From Neisseria subflava (GTDB lineage: Bacteria > Pseudomonadota > Gammaproteobacteria > Burkholderiales > Neisseriaceae): 64,000 nt of DNA. Below, piece after piece: positions 55,429 to 64,000 of the stretch. Position 1 is the first letter of the stretch. Each line of letters begins with the position of its first letter. Location of the stretch: contig NZ_POXP01000001.1 of assembly GCF_003044935.1 (NCBI RefSeq), forward strand, positions 1,054,001 to 1,118,000. The letters are read 5' to 3'. Under the pieces are notes generated by a model that made no database searches, had not been told where the DNA came from, and saw only the letters and a program-made list of their open reading frames with translations. Position numbers and translations under genes: made by a program.

Positions 55429-57717
55429 ATGACACAAACCACACTCAAACCCATTGTTTTATCTATTCTTTTAATCAGCACCCCCATCCTTTCCCAAGCG
55501 CATGAAACCGATCAGTCGGTGGACTTGGACGAGGTTACCGTCGTCGGCAAAAGCCGTCCGCGCGCGACTTCGGGGCTGCTGCACACTTCAACCGCCTCCG
55601 ACAAAATCATCAGCGGCGATACCTTGCGCCAAAAAGCCGTCAACTTGGGCGATGCTTTGGACGGCGTACCGGGCATTCATGCCTCGCAATACGGCGGCGG
55701 CGCATCCGCTCCCGTTATTCGCGGTCAAACAGGCAGACGGATTAAAGTGTTGAACCATCACGGCGAAACGGGCGACATGGCGGACTTCTCGCCAGACCAT
55801 GCCCTGATGGTGGACAGCGCCTTGTCGCAACAGGTCGAAATCCTGCGCGGCCCGGTTACGCTCTTATACAGCTCGGGCAATGTGGCGGGGTTGGTCGATG
55901 TTGCCGACGGAAAAATCCCCGAAAAAATGCCTGAAAACGGCGTATCGGGCGAAGCCGGATTGCGTTTGAGCAGCGGCAATTTGGAAAAACTGACGTCCGC
56001 AGGCATCAATATCGGTTTGGGCAACCACTTCGTGCTGCATACCGAAGGCTTGTACCGCAGATCGGGCGATTACGCCGTACCGCGCTATCAAAAAGAAGAA
56101 GGCCGTCTGAAACGACTGCCCGACAGCCATGCCGATTCAAAAACCGGCAGCATCGGCCTGTCTTGGGTGGGTGAGAAAGGTTTCCTCGGCGTGGCGTACA
56201 GCGACCGTCGCGACCGCTACGGCCTGCCTGCCCACAGCCACCTCTACGACGACTGCCACGCCGACATCATCTGGCAAAAAAGCTTGATTAACAAACGCTA
56301 TTTGCAGCTTTATCCACACCTGCTGACCGAAGAAGACGTCGATTACGATAATCCGGGTTTGAGCTGCGGCTTCCACGACGACGATAATGCACACGCCCAT
56401 GCCCACAACGGCAAACCGTGGATAGACCTGCGCAACAAACGCTACGAAATCCGCGCCGAATGGAAGCAGCCATTCCCCGGTTTTGAAGCCCTGCGCGTAC
56501 ACCTGAACCGCAACGACTACCACCACGACGAAAAAGCAGGCGATGCAGTAGAAAACTTCTTCAACAACAAAACACACAACGCCCGTATCGAGTTGCGCCA
56601 CCAACCCATAGGCCGTCTGAAAGGCAGCTGGGGCGTGCAATATTTGGGACAAAAATCCAGCGCGCTCTCCGCCATTCCCGAAACCGTCCAACAACCGATG
56701 TTGATTGACAACAATGTCCGCCATTACAGCTTTTTCGGTGTAGAACAGGCAAACTGGGACAACTTCTCGCTTGAAGGCGGCGTACGCGTGGAAAAACAAA
56801 AAGCCTCCATCCAGTACGACAAAGCCCTGATTGATCGGGAAAACTACTACAACCAGCCCCTGCCCGACCTCGGCGCGCACCGCCAAACCGCCCGCTCGTT
56901 CGCACTTTCGGGCAACTGGTATTTCACGCCACACCACAAACTCAGCCTGACCGCCTCCCATCAGGAACGCCTGCCGTCAACGCAAGAGCTGTACGCACAC
57001 GGCAAACACGTTGCCACCAATACCTTTGAAGTCGGCAACAAACACCTCAACAAAGAGCGTTCCAACAACATCGAACTCGCGCTGGGCTACGAAGGCGACC
57101 GCTGGCAGTACAATCTGGCACTCTACCGCAACCGCTTCGGCAACTACATCTATGCCCAAACCTTAAACGACGGGCGCGGCCCCAAATCCATCGAAGACAA
57201 CAGCGAAATGAAGCTCGTACGCTATAACCAATCCGGCGCCGACTTCTACGGCGCGGAAGGCGAAATTTACTTCAAGCCCACGCCGCGCTACCGCATCGGA
57301 CTTTCCGGCGACTATGTACGAGGCCGTCTGAAAAACCTGCCATCCCTACCCGGCAGGGAAGATGCCTACGGCAACCGTCCTTTCATCGCACAGGACGACC
57401 AAAACGCGCCCCGTGTTCCGGCTGCGCGCCTCGGCTTCCACCTGAAAGCCTCGCTGACCGACCGTATCGATGCCAATTTGGACTACTACCGCGTGTTCGC
57501 CCAAAACAAACTCGCCCGCTACGAAACGCACACACCCGGACACCATATGCTCAATCTCGGCGCAAACTACCGCCGCAATACGCGCTATGGTGAGTGGAAT
57601 TGGTATGTCAAAGCCGACAACCTGCTCAACCAATCCGTTTACGCCCACAGCAGCTTCCTCTCCGATACGCCTCAAATGGGCCGCAGCTTTACCGGCGGCG
57701 TGAACGTGAAATTTTAA
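55429..57717 (+). CDS. znuD: TonB-dependent zinc receptor ZnuD/TdfJ
   Basis: 762 residues, outer membrane. Signal peptide (about 1-24, ending LSQA), a TonB-box-like DEVTVVG near residue 35, plug domain (about 40-165, DALDGVPGIHASQYGGGASAPV) and a 22-strand barrel ending VNVKF. The histidine/aspartate-rich stretch DDDNAHAHAHNG (about 315) is the zinc-binding loop described for meningococcal ZnuD; a second H/D/C-rich stretch SHLYDDCHAD precedes it. Three AG-DUS are in frame, each as GRLK (residues near 226, 395, 632). Controlled by the Zur box just upstream. Confidence 0.95.
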   Translation: MTQTTLKPIVLSILLISTPILSQAHETDQSVDLDEVTVVGKSRPRATSGLLHTSTASDKIISGDTLRQKAVNLGDALDGVPGIHASQYGGGASAPVIRGQTGRRIKVLNHHGETGDMADFSPDHALMVDSALSQQVEILRGPVTLLYSSGNVAGLVDVADGKIPEKMPENGVSGEAGLRLSSGNLEKLTSAGINIGLGNHFVLHTEGLYRRSGDYAVPRYQKEEGRLKRLPDSHADSKTGSIGLSWVGEKGFLGVAYSDRRDRYGLPAHSHLYDDCHADIIWQKSLINKRYLQLYPHLLTEEDVDYDNPGLSCGFHDDDNAHAHAHNGKPWIDLRNKRYEIRAEWKQPFPGFEALRVHLNRNDYHHDEKAGDAVENFFNNKTHNARIELRHQPIGRLKGSWGVQYLGQKSSALSAIPETVQQPMLIDNNVRHYSFFGVEQANWDNFSLEGGVRVEKQKASIQYDKALIDRENYYNQPLPDLGAHRQTARSFALSGNWYFTPHHKLSLTASHQERLPSTQELYAHGKHVATNTFEVGNKHLNKERSNNIELALGYEGDRWQYNLALYRNRFGNYIYAQTLNDGRGPKSIEDNSEMKLVRYNQSGADFYGAEGEIYFKPTPRYRIGLSGDYVRGRLKNLPSLPGREDAYGNRPFIAQDDQNAPRVPAARLGFHLKASLTDRIDANLDYYRVFAQNKLARYETHTPGHHMLNLGANYRRNTRYGEWNWYVKADNLLNQSVYAHSSFLSDTPQMGRSFTGGVNVKF

Positions 57718-57733
57718 AATTGGACAGGCAAAC

Positions 57734-57771
57734 AAAAAAGGTTTTCAGACGGCCGTCTGAAAACCTTTTTT
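57734..57771. terminator. 38-base perfect palindrome of two overlapping DUS
   Basis: Two DUS cores share the central GGCC (TTCAGACGGCCGTCTGAA), extended by AAAAAAGGTT/AACCTTTTTT. It is symmetric, so it can terminate znuD and psd. Confidence 0.85.
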
Positions 57772-57802
57772 CTTATTTTAACCAATCATTTAAAACTGAC
57801 TA

Positions 57803-58618
57803 TTAATCTTTCAACACATCTTGCACAGCCGCTTGAATTTTAGCCGCCGCTGCTTCGATTTGCTGCTGTTCGGTAGATTGGCTTACCACTGTTTCAACCG
57901 GAGCAGCTTGTGAAACTGGCGCGGCTTGTGGAGCTGCGGCTTTAGGCTCAGATTCAGCTTGCGGCGCAGTCAGCGGCAAACGCGCCAATACAGTGCTGAC
58001 GCCGGTGACTTTATCGCCAATCGCCACTTGCACCTGCGCATCGACAGGCAGATACATATCCACGCGCGAGCCAAAGCGGATAAAACCATAGCGTTCGCCG
58101 CGAGACAGTTTCGCACCTGCTTGGGTGTAGCATAAAATACGGCGCGCCACCAAACCGGCTACTTGAACAAAAGTAATTTCACGACCAGAAGCCGTAGTCG
58201 CCAAAACCGCATTACGTTCATTTTCTGTGCTGGCTTTGTCCAAATCCGCATTCACGAATTTGCCTTTGTTATAGACCACTTTCGTTACCGTACAATCGGC
58301 AGGCGATTTTTGCGAATGCACGTTGAACACGTTCATAAAAATACTGATTTTCAAAGCATCGACATCACGATACGGATCGCGTGCGCGCTCGACCACCACG
58401 ATACGGCCGTCAACAGGGCTCAACACCGCTTCAGGATTTTGCGGAATCTCACGCGCAGGGTCGCGGAAAAACTGCAAAGCAAATACAGTAAACACCCAAA
58501 ACGGCAAAGACCACCAGCCGCAGCACATAGACACTAGCAGGCTCAAAGCCAAACCGCCGCCGATAATTGGCCAGCCCTCACGGGCAATAATCGGGTGGGG
58601 ATACAAACGGTTCATCAT
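57803..58618 (-). CDS. psd: phosphatidylserine decarboxylase proenzyme
   Basis: 271 residues. Makes phosphatidylethanolamine from phosphatidylserine at the inner membrane. The autocleavage site is in [11 protein letters not shown] (Gly183-Ser184); Ser becomes the pyruvoyl group. Asp in LSPVDGRI and His in [11 protein letters not shown] are the other conserved residues. A hydrophobic N-terminal part anchors the protein. The last ~55 residues (from about 215) are an Ala/Pro/Gln-rich tail beyond the usual core. Convergent with znuD. Confidence 0.94.
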   Translation of the reverse strand: MMNRLYPHPIIAREGWPIIGGGLALSLLVSMCCGWWSLPFWVFTVFALQFFRDPAREIPQNPEAVLSPVDGRIVVVERARDPYRDVDALKISIFMNVFNVHSQKSPADCTVTKVVYNKGKFVNADLDKASTENERNAVLATTASGREITFVQVAGLVARRILCYTQAGAKLSRGERYGFIRFGSRVDMYLPVDAQVQVAIGDKVTGVSTVLARLPLTAPQAESEPKAAAPQAAPVSQAAPVETVVSQSTEQQQIEAAAAKIQAAVQDVLKD

Positions 58619-58677
58619 TTATCCTTCATTTAATAATTTCAAAATTGCCGCCATTATATCTGAAACTCCAAACATTG

Positions 58678-58703
58678 AGGCCGTCTGAAATGTTCAGACG
58701 GCC
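58678..58703. terminator. DUS inverted repeat upstream of psd
   Basis: AGGCCGTCTGAA and TTCAGACGGCC with a 3-base loop, after the yqjK-like gene on the minus strand. Confidence 0.65.
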
Positions 58704-58840
58704 GGTGTCTTTTGTAAAAAATACTCAACATAGATAAAGTTTCAGTTTCGGCAACACAATGACGCAGCGTCCTCAACACGCGGCTCACACGAGCCAACAA
58801 TACGCTGCAAATATCATTTCGACCAAACCTCTGCCCTCGA

Positions 58841-59107
58841 TTATCTCGACAAGCCCAGTATGACCGCCAATACCAGCCAAATCCAATGCCGACGGCGCGA
58901 TGTAGAAAACAAAGCGCGCTGAGACAGCAAACGCGTTTGGCTCAACTGATACGCCACATCTGCGAGCTTAATCAACTGATTTCCCTGTCGTGTTTTGCTT
59001 TCTTCCGCTTTACGCAGTTTCAAATTTTCCGCTTCAATCCTCAGCCGCACCAGCTTGGCTTCTAAAAGCAGCAGCTCGCGCTCTTCTTCATACTCCTGTT
59101 GCTTCAT
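58841..59107 (-). CDS. YqjK-like small protein
   Basis: 88 residues: a charged coiled-coil N-terminal half (QEYEEERELLLLEAKLVRLRIEAENLKLRKAEES), then a basic region and one C-terminal membrane helix (WIWLVLAVILGL). It overlaps the yqjE-like gene by 20 bases. The order yqjD-like, yqjE-like, this gene matches the E. coli yqjDEK group; the equivalence of this member is by position and size rather than clear similarity. Confidence 0.6.
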   Translation of the reverse strand: MKQQEYEEERELLLLEAKLVRLRIEAENLKLRKAEESKTRQGNQLIKLADVAYQLSQTRLLSQRALFSTSRRRHWIWLVLAVILGLSR

Positions 59108-59495
59108 CGTCCGTATCCTTGTCTATCTCACCGCGCAAATACGCAATGTCCGATCGAATATCCTGCAAGGTTTCAGCCACGCGACTGCCCTGCTCCCGAT
59201 AGTCCGCCGATACTTTGCGGAACAATACAGCAATAATCAGCAGACTTACAAAGAAAATGCCGAAAAATACCCACAAAGCGGCCACATCCGACAGCACGCG
59301 GTTCAAGCCGAACAGCAAACCGACCAAGCCCACCATCAACAGCGCGCCGGACAACACCAGCCAAATCGCCAAACGGAACACATTCTCCGCCTGACGCGTC
59401 AAATCCAAGCCCAATACCTGCAAACGCAGCAGCAGCAAATCCGCGCCCTGATTCAACAAAGCCTTGCCATGTTCAAAACGCTGGCGAATTCCCAT
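59088..59495 (-). CDS. phage-holin-family membrane protein (YqjE-like)
   Basis: 135 residues from ATG 59495. Two helices (IWLVLSGALLMVGLVGLLFGL and ALWVFFGIFFVSLLIIAVLF) lie between an amphipathic N-terminus (ALLNQGADLLLLRLQVLGLDL) and a charged C-terminal coil, the layout of YqjE/holin superfamily III proteins. The middle gene of the yqjD-yqjE-yqjK-like trio. Confidence 0.78.
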   Translation of the reverse strand: MGIRQRFEHGKALLNQGADLLLLRLQVLGLDLTRQAENVFRLAIWLVLSGALLMVGLVGLLFGLNRVLSDVAALWVFFGIFFVSLLIIAVLFRKVSADYREQGSRVAETLQDIRSDIAYLRGEIDKDTDDEATGV

Positions 59496-59605
59496 CTTAA
59501 CTATCCTTTTTTTCAGGAAAACATAAGGCAGAGGCCGTCTGCACGGCGCAATGAAACCCATGATTTCATGTACACACCTGTTCAGACGGCCTTAACATAT
59601 TCGCA

Positions 59606-59974
59606 TTAACGGCGGTTCAACAACACACCGACAACCAAACCGGCCAATGCGGCAAAACCCATTGCGTAATATGGTTTTTCATGTACCACTTCATCAGCTT
59701 GTTTGGCACCGCGTTTCAAGCGCGCACCAGTATCTGATTCTAAATCGGAAAAAAGCTCTTTACCATCGTTAAATCGTTCGCTAATTTCTTCTTGAAAGCT
59801 GCTAAAACGCTCTTTGGCTTCTGCCAATTTTGCTTCCAATTTAGCGCGAATTTTACTACCTTCTTCCGAACCGGCTTCAACACCATTGCGGTACAGTTCG
59901 TCCACATCATCCATTACTTCTCGGATATCTTCCAACAAAGCATCACGACGTTTTTCAAAATTATGTTTTTTCAT
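59606..59974 (-). CDS. DUF883 (ElaB/YqjD-like) ribosome-anchor protein
   Basis: 122 residues from ATG 59974, after GGAGAGTATG. A long charged helix (about 1-95, repeats such as LREDIREVMDDVDELYRNG-type segments) and a C-terminal glycine-rich helix (MGFAALAGLVVGVLLNRR), the standard DUF883 tail. In E. coli YqjD anchors ribosomes to the membrane in stationary phase; similar function here is inference. First gene of the trio, about 110 bases before the yqjE-like gene. Confidence 0.85.
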   Translation of the reverse strand: MKKHNFEKRRDALLEDIREVMDDVDELYRNGVEAGSEEGSKIRAKLEAKLAEAKERFSSFQEEISERFNDGKELFSDLESDTGARLKRGAKQADEVVHEKPYYAMGFAALAGLVVGVLLNRR

Positions 59975-60109
59975 AATACATACTCTCCTATAGATTGATA
60001 TGGTTACAGATTGTTCATCTGTTAATAACATTATAACCATTTATTTCCAAATAAACGTTAATTTAAATTAAATTAAGTGCTTATTCTGAAAACAAGTAAA
60101 TGAAATTTA

Positions 60110-60145
60110 AAAAAAGGCCGTCTGAAAACTTCAGACGGCCTTTTC
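60110..60145. terminator. DUS terminator after sucD
   Basis: AAAAGGCCGTCTGAA and TTCAGACGGCCTTTT with a short loop, on the minus strand after sucC-sucD. Confidence 0.85.
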
Positions 60146-60168
60146 AATTCAGCTTAAAGACTTAAGTC

Positions 60169-61059
60169 TTATGCCAAACCTTTTGCTTTCAACACTTCCA
60201 GCATGGTAGTGCCCAACTCGGCAGGACTGCGGGTGTAAGCGATACCGGCTTTTTCGAAAGCGGCGAATTTTTCTTCGGCAGTACCTTTACCACCAGAGAT
60301 AATCGCACCGGCGTGGCCCATACGTTTGCCTTTAGGAGCAGTAACACCAGCGATGTAACCTACAACAGGTTTGGTTACGTTGGATTGGATGTATTCGGCT
60401 GCTTCTTCTTCCGCAGTACCGCCGATTTCACCGATCATGATGATGGCATCGGTATCTGGGTCTTCTTGAAAGAGTTTCAGTGCGTCGATTTGGTTCATAC
60501 CAGGAATCGGGTCGCCGCCGATACCGATACAGGTTGATTGACCCAAGCCCAGTTTGGTGGTTTGTGCCACGGCTTCGTAAGTCAATGTACCGGAACGGGA
60601 AATAATACCGATACGGCCAGGTTGGTGGATGTGGCCCGGCATAATACCGATTTTGCACTCACCCGGAGTAATCACGCCCGGGCAGTTAGGGCCGACCAAG
60701 CGGGTACCGTTGCCGTTGGTTTCCAAGTAACGTTTGGCTTTGAGCATGTCCAGAGTAGGCACTCCTTCGGTAATCACAACGACCAAGCCTACGCCTGAAT
60801 CAACTGCTTCAACGATAGAATCCAAAACAAACGGAGCTGGAACGTAAATTACGGATGCGTCCGCGCCGGTTTCTTTAACGGCTTCTTTCATAGTGTTGAA
60901 TACAGGCAGGTTCAGGTGGGTTTGACCGCCTTTACCCGGGGTAACGCCGCCGACAACTTTAGTGCCGTAAGCCAGAGCTTGTTCGGAGTGGAAAGTACCG
61001 TTTTTACCGGTGAAACCTTGAACCAATACTTTGGTGTCTTTATTAATCAATACGCTCAT
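60169..61059 (-). CDS. sucD: succinyl-CoA synthetase alpha subunit
   Basis: 296 residues. With SucC converts succinyl-CoA to succinate with ATP/GTP formation. The CoA-binding Rossmann part ([33 protein letters not shown]) and the phosphohistidine region [17 protein letters not shown] are intact. It starts 10 bases after the sucC stop. Confidence 0.98.
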   Translation of the reverse strand: MSVLINKDTKVLVQGFTGKNGTFHSEQALAYGTKVVGGVTPGKGGQTHLNLPVFNTMKEAVKETGADASVIYVPAPFVLDSIVEAVDSGVGLVVVITEGVPTLDMLKAKRYLETNGNGTRLVGPNCPGVITPGECKIGIMPGHIHQPGRIGIISRSGTLTYEAVAQTTKLGLGQSTCIGIGGDPIPGMNQIDALKLFQEDPDTDAIIMIGEIGGTAEEEAAEYIQSNVTKPVVGYIAGVTAPKGKRMGHAGAIISGGKGTAEEKFAAFEKAGIAYTRSPAELGTTMLEVLKAKGLA

Positions 61060-61069
61060 TCTTTTCTCC

Positions 61070-62236
61070 TTAGGCGTTTACGGCTGCAACAATTTTTTCG
61101 GCTGCGTCATTCAGGCCGTCTGCAGAAGTCAGTTTCAGACCTGATTCGTTCAGGATTTTCGCGCCGAGTTCGGCGTTGTTACCTTCCAAACGAACAACGA
61201 CAGGAACGTTGACGTTGATTTCTTTAACGGCTGCCACGATGGCTTCCGCAATCATGTCGCAACGTACGATACCGCCGAAGATATTGATCAATACGCCTTT
61301 AACGGATTTGTCTTCCAGAATCAGTTTGAACGCTTCAACCACGCGGTCTTTGGTTGCGCCGCCGCCAACGTCCAAGAAGTTGGCAGGTTGGCCGCCTTTG
61401 AGTTTGATGATGTCCATAGTAGCCATCGCCAAACCGGCACCGTTAACCATACAGCCGATGTTGCCTTCCAGGGCAACATAGTTCAGGTCGAATTCAGAAG
61501 CTTTCAGCTCACGTTCGTTTTCTTGAGATTTGTCGCGCAATTCAGCGATTTTTGGCAGGCGGTAGAGCGCGTTGCTGTCGATGCCGATTTTGCCGTCCAC
61601 GCAAGCCAGTGCGCCGTTTTCGCGAACTGCCAGTGGGTTTACTTCAAACAGGGCGAAGTCGTTTTCGATAAACGCTTTGTACGCACCGGTCATCAGTTTG
61701 ACGAACTCGTTGATTTGTTTGTCTTTTAAGCCCAGTTGGAACGCAACTTCGCGAGCTTGGCAAGGTTGCAGGCCAACCAGCGGATCAACGGTTACTTTGA
61801 AGATTTTTTCTGGAGTTTCGGCAGCAACTTTTTCGATTTCCACGCCACCTTCGGTAGAAGCCATGAATGTAACGCGGCGGGTAGAACGGTCAACCACTGC
61901 GCCCAAGTACAGCTCGGTTTGAACCGGATACATATCTTCGCAAACCAAAACGCTGTTGACAGGTTGGCCGTTGGCATCGGTTTGGTAAGTTACCAAGTTG
62001 GTGCCAATCAGGCTTTCAGCCACTTCTTTAGCTTCTTCGCGGCTTTTAACGACTTTTACGCCGCCCGCTTTACCGCGGCCGCCGGCGTGTACTTGTGCTT
62101 TGACAACAGCGAATTTGCCGCCCAATTTGTCGTAAGCTGCAGCGGCTTCTTCGCCGTTGTGTGCCAAAATACCGCCTTGTACGGGCAAACCGTAGCTAGC
62201 CAGCAGTTCTTTAGCCTGATACTCGTGTAAATTCAT
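61070..62236 (-). CDS. sucC: succinyl-CoA synthetase beta subunit
   Basis: 388 residues from [19 protein letters not shown]; the start follows AAGGAGAAATCC. ATP-grasp fold with [16 protein letters not shown] and the C-terminal ligase part ([30 protein letters not shown]). Full length. It follows a small membrane-protein gene (62308-62595) and lpdA on the same strand. Confidence 0.98.
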   Translation of the reverse strand: MNLHEYQAKELLASYGLPVQGGILAHNGEEAAAAYDKLGGKFAVVKAQVHAGGRGKAGGVKVVKSREEAKEVAESLIGTNLVTYQTDANGQPVNSVLVCEDMYPVQTELYLGAVVDRSTRRVTFMASTEGGVEIEKVAAETPEKIFKVTVDPLVGLQPCQAREVAFQLGLKDKQINEFVKLMTGAYKAFIENDFALFEVNPLAVRENGALACVDGKIGIDSNALYRLPKIAELRDKSQENERELKASEFDLNYVALEGNIGCMVNGAGLAMATMDIIKLKGGQPANFLDVGGGATKDRVVEAFKLILEDKSVKGVLINIFGGIVRCDMIAEAIVAAVKEINVNVPVVVRLEGNNAELGAKILNESGLKLTSADGLNDAAEKIVAAVNA

Positions 62237-62307
62237 GGATTTCTCCTTAAGGTGAGTGGGTTTTAGGAATCGCCCTGCGGCCAATCCCATATTTTCAGAC
62301 GGCCCTA

Positions 62308-62595
62308 CTATTTACTGAAGGGCAACCACATCCGCGCCAGCAGATACATGGTTGCGCCGCCTCCCCCGAGAATAAAAAAGACAATGCCTTTTTTACGCGA
62401 ATTCGGGCAGAGCAGATAAACGGCAAGGCTGAAACTGATAAACAACAATGCCACGCGCCAAACCAATTCTTTATCTTTGAAACGGTTGAGCGTATAAGTT
62501 TCGGTCATCATCACATACATTTGCCACAATGCGGCCATACACATGCTGATGATGCCCATCGGTATAAAGAAAATACCGACTATTTCTTTGTTCAT
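62308..62595 (-). CDS. small membrane protein between lpdA and sucC
   Basis: 95 residues with three hydrophobic segments ([57 protein letters not shown]). It lies inside the TCA-cycle block between lpdA and sucC, about 125 bases after the lpdA stop and 71 before sucC. No family is recognised. Its location suggests co-transcription, though the DUS hairpin before it may end the lpdA transcript. Confidence 0.65.
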   Translation of the reverse strand: MNKEIVGIFFIPMGIISMCMAALWQMYVMMTETYTLNRFKDKELVWRVALLFISFSLAVYLLCPNSRKKGIVFFILGGGGATMYLLARMWLPFSK

Positions 62596-62681
62596 AACGA
62601 ATGTAAATGCTGTTTGTTTGCCTGACGGAATTATAAATCAGAAAACGAAGCTCTCGAAACATTCAATTTGTCGAAGGTCTT

Positions 62682-62713
62682 AAAGCCGTCTGAAAAGTTT
62701 CAGACGGCTTTAA
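62682..62713. terminator. DUS hairpin after lpdA (AA-type arms)
   Basis: AAGCCGTCTGAAA and TTTCAGACGGCTT; both arms carry A in place of the usual first G. It follows lpdA on the minus strand. Confidence 0.75.
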
Positions 62714-62719
62714 TGTCTA

Positions 62720-64000
62720 TCAACCGTGCAAAGCGCGTTTGTCGGCCGCCAATGCAGCTTCGTGAACCACTTCGGACAAGGTTGGGTGAGCATGGATAAT
62801 GCGGGCAATATCTTCGCTGCTGGCGAAGAATTCGAGCGCAGTCACGCCTTCGGTAACCAATTCGCTGACAACCGGGCCGATCATGTGTACGCCCAAGATG
62901 CGGTCGGTTTTGGAATCTGCCAACACTTTAACCGTACCTTTGGCTTTGCCCATTGCCAATGCGCGACCGTTTGCACCGAAACCTGAAGTACCTTTTTTGT
63001 ACTCCACGCCTTCGGCTTTGAGCTGCTCTTCGGTTTTACCCACCCAAGCGATTTCAGGGTCGGTGTAAATCACGAATGGTACGTTGTTGAAGTCGATATG
63101 CGGTTTTTGACCGGCAATGCGTTCGGCAACGGCAACGCCTTCGTCGCTGGCTTTGTGTGCCAACATCGGGCCGCGAACCACGTCGCCGATTGCCCATACG
63201 TTAGGCAGGTTGGTACGGCATTCGCCATCTACTTTGATAAAGCCGCGTTCGTCTTTTTCCAAGCCTACGGCTTCGGCGTTCAGGCCTTTGGTGTTTGGAA
63301 TACGGCCGATGGCAACGATCAGTTTGTCGAATACTTCGGTTTTGGCTTCGCCGGCAGCTGTTTCGTAAGCAACGGAAACGCCTTTGCCTTCAGATTTGAT
63401 GTCACCGATTTTCACGCCCAATTCGATGCTCAGACCTTGCTCTTTGGTGAAGTATTTGAAGGCTTCTTTGGCGATTTGTTGGTCTGCGGCAGCCAGGAAG
63501 GTCGGCGCGGCTTCAAGAATGGTAACTTCTGCACCCACGCGGTTCCATACGGAACCCATTTCCAAACCAATCACGCCGGAACCGATCACGCCGAGTTTGG
63601 CAGGTACTTCGGTCAGGTTCAATGCGCCTTCGTTGTCCAACACGTTCACGTTGTCGATAGCGACTTGTGGCAGCGGACGCGGTACGGAACCGGTCGCTAC
63701 GATGACGTGTTTGGCTTCGATAACGGTTTTCTCGCCTTTGTTATCGACTTCGATTTGGTAAGCATCGCCATTTTTACCGGCAAAGGAAGCAGTACCGAAC
63801 AGGCTGGTAACTTTATTTTTTTGGAACAGGAATTTCACGCCGCCGGTCAGCTTGGTCACGATGGCATCTTTGCGCTCAATCATTTTGGCCGCGTCGAATT
63901 TTACGTCGCCGACAGTGATACCGTGTTCTGCAAAATCGTGTTGCGCAGCGTGGAAATGTTCGCTGGATTGCAACAAGGCTTTGGAAGGGATACAGCCTAC
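62720..64000 (-). CDS. lpdA: dihydrolipoamide dehydrogenase, 5' part beyond window
   Basis: The frame is open to the window edge; 426 codons are seen and the N-terminus is missing. E3 subunit of 2-oxoacid dehydrogenase complexes, reoxidising lipoamide with NAD. The first visible residues are [10 protein letters not shown], containing the second cysteine of the redox pair; the first cysteine lies outside. FAD/NAD sites ([38 protein letters not shown]) and the C-terminal [13 protein letters not shown] with the catalytic His-Glu are intact. A neighbour of sucC-sucD, as usual for Neisseria. Confidence 0.96.
   Translation of the reverse strand, partial: VGCIPSKALLQSSEHFHAAQHDFAEHGITVGDVKFDAAKMIERKDAIVTKLTGGVKFLFQKNKVTSLFGTASFAGKNGDAYQIEVDNKGEKTVIEAKHVIVATGSVPRPLPQVAIDNVNVLDNEGALNLTEVPAKLGVIGSGVIGLEMGSVWNRVGAEVTILEAAPTFLAAADQQIAKEAFKYFTKEQGLSIELGVKIGDIKSEGKGVSVAYETAAGEAKTEVFDKLIVAIGRIPNTKGLNAEAVGLEKDERGFIKVDGECRTNLPNVWAIGDVVRGPMLAHKASDEGVAVAERIAGQKPHIDFNNVPFVIYTDPEIAWVGKTEEQLKAEGVEYKKGTSGFGANGRALAMGKAKGTVKVLADSKTDRILGVHMIGPVVSELVTEGVTALEFFASSEDIARIIHAHPTLSEVVHEAALAADKRALHG

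Overview
The window is a piece of a Neisseria chromosome. The clearest sign is the DNA uptake sequence (DUS) GCCGTCTGAA, present throughout both as inverted pairs behind genes and inside coding regions. Nearly every copy reads AGGCCGTCTGAA (the AG-DUS dialect) rather than the ATGCCGTCTGAA of meningococcus and gonococcus. Only two AT-DUS copies were noticed (45039-45050 and 53112-53123). This points to a commensal of the subflava/flavescens/mucosa/sicca type. The species is an inference. No rRNA, tRNA, CRISPR array, prophage or intact insertion sequence was seen.

Layout. 1-4966 (minus strand) is a compact cluster: an SPFH/YdjI-like protein, a DUF4178 zinc-ribbon protein, an unannotated 48-residue membrane peptide, an AdoMet decarboxylase, a secreted SH3-like protein and a second DUF4178 paralogue cut by the window edge. 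A DUF350 membrane protein (6430-6828) probably belongs to it but is separated by an outer-membrane beta-barrel gene on the other strand. This looks like a polyamine-linked membrane-maintenance system and is the best candidate here for an uncharacterised system. 7-13.7 kb holds housekeeping and accessory genes (CPBP protease, Fur-box cupin, EamA transporter, argS, isochorismatase-like hydrolase, acetyltransferase, tehB). 13.7-15.1 kb is a visibly AT-rich island of polymorphic-toxin debris: an orphan EndoU nuclease module between two related immunity genes plus truncated toxin tails, bracketed by direct repeats. 15.2-18.8 kb carries rnhA, a HIT protein, an LD-carboxypeptidase lipoprotein and serC.

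19.0-24.1 kb is the rimP-nusA-infB operon, with an attenuator-like hairpin in its leader and an unusually long terminator stem at its end. 24.4-27.1 kb encodes a 912-residue RTX calcium-binding protein with no secretion genes nearby. 27.2-43.7 kb contains a nitroreductase, a PfkB sugar kinase, yajC-secD-secF, an HDAC-like hydrolase, butanediol dehydrogenase and an old-yellow-enzyme homologue, prfC, several membrane proteins, yicC, rph and lysC. 44-54.6 kb contains a lipoprotein, holC, a ccoI-type copper ATPase divergent from a 41-residue membrane peptide, hflX, a glycosyltransferase, lptG-lptF and pepA.

54.7-57.7 kb pairs a periplasmic cupin with the zinc receptor gene znuD, which has a near-perfect Zur box. 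57.8-60 kb has psd and a yqjD/yqjE/yqjK-like trio. 60.2-64 kb is the end of the TCA-cycle block (sucD, sucC, a small membrane protein and the 3' part of lpdA, cut by the window edge).

Metal control recurs in the sequence: a Zur box before znuD, and Fur-like boxes before a periplasmic cupin and a nitroreductase. Most transcription units end in DUS inverted repeats acting as terminators, often shared by convergent genes.
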